The notes beneath the pieces were generated by a model. That model worked only from the letters and a program-made list of their open reading frames with translations. It was not told the origin of the DNA and made no database searches. Of a stretch of DNA of 64,000 bases, positions 63,682-64,000 are shown in pieces (the stretch's first letter is position 1; every line of letters begins with the position of its first letter). The stretch covers positions 1 through 64,000 of the forward strand of contig JAUIRK010000731.1 in the NCBI GenBank assembly GCA_030549495.1, written 5' to 3'. The position numbers and the translations under genes were made by a program. Origin of the DNA: Nectonema munidae (lineage: Eukaryota > Nematomorpha > Nectonematoida > Nectonematidae).

Positions 63682-64000
63682 AACCTGTACAATAAGTTGT
63701 ATCTTTATGCATGTACTTTTGAATGATTTGCTCGAATATATTAAATAAATCTTGTATAAAAAGTTATTTTTCGGTGGTCAGAGAAACACTGTTTCGAGCC
63801 ACAGATGATTGTTTACACAAGTAAGTGACAATTAACATGTATATTGTCTATTGTTTAGACTGGGACAATTGGGTGTTCGAATTTTCCGTTCAAGAGACTC
63901 GGGCTTAGGCCCACGTTCTGTGGCTGTGCCTTGGTCCGAACAAATAGCTTGTTCGGTTACGTGAGGTTGTACATAAAAAATTATTTTTTAATATTAAAAA
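63682..64000. other. 3' flank of the pogo element
   Basis: It contains an AATAAA-like stretch at about 63,745 and a GC-richer segment (GGGCTTAGGCCCACG and nearby GGTCCGAACAAATAGC). No terminal inverted repeat could be paired with the left side. Confidence 0.35.

Overview
The window is AT-rich, intron-rich nuclear DNA of an animal, most likely an arthropod. The evidence is GT-AG spliced exons of a TEAD/Scalloped transcription-factor gene plus a dense mix of invertebrate-type mobile elements. A copepod such as a sea louse would fit, but that is a guess from overall character. I see no rRNA gene, free-standing tRNA gene, CRISPR array or prokaryotic operon.

Layout. 0-1.4 kb is AT-rich with a 347-bp tandem duplication. 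1.4-6.8 kb holds two copies of a composite repeat with a ~150-bp tandem unit; the first copy is interrupted by an old LTR-type retroelement fossil, and a ZBED5-like hAT relic lies between them. 6.8-9.0 kb is a decayed piggyBac. 9.0-11.4 kb has no recognisable gene apart from a possible tiny 5' exon. 11.4-18.4 kb is satellite-like DNA hit by at least six insertions: a tRNA-derived SINE carrying a hAT MITE, two Merlin (ISXO2/IS1016-type) elements with the same 25-bp termini, a 5'-truncated LINE with a 628-codon open frame and exact target duplication, and a 1.5-kb element inside the second Merlin. 18.4-30.5 kb has few genes, with a second hAT relic (21.9-23.9 kb) and a 0.9-kb insertion flanked by 11-bp direct repeats.

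From 30,582 to at least 59,568 on the plus strand lies the one clear host gene, a TEAD/Scalloped homologue. Eight exons agree in splice phase and encode 355 complete codons: an almost textbook TEA DNA-binding domain, a Ser/Pro/Asn-rich linker, and the first half of a divergent coactivator-binding domain. The gene runs off the right edge. Its long introns hold relics of LINEs, MULE, mariner, piggyBac and a ZMYM1-like hAT, plus two copies of another probable SINE. The right end carries a MULE relic (minus) and a nearly full-length but frameshifted pogo/Tigger transposase.

The transposons are independent insertions and do not form a pathway with the host gene. The best leads are the unusual TEAD gene (diverged C-terminal half, a possible 10-nt microexon, a possible alternative last exon) and the nested-insertion record at 11.4-18.4 kb. 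I found no convincing new multi-gene system.
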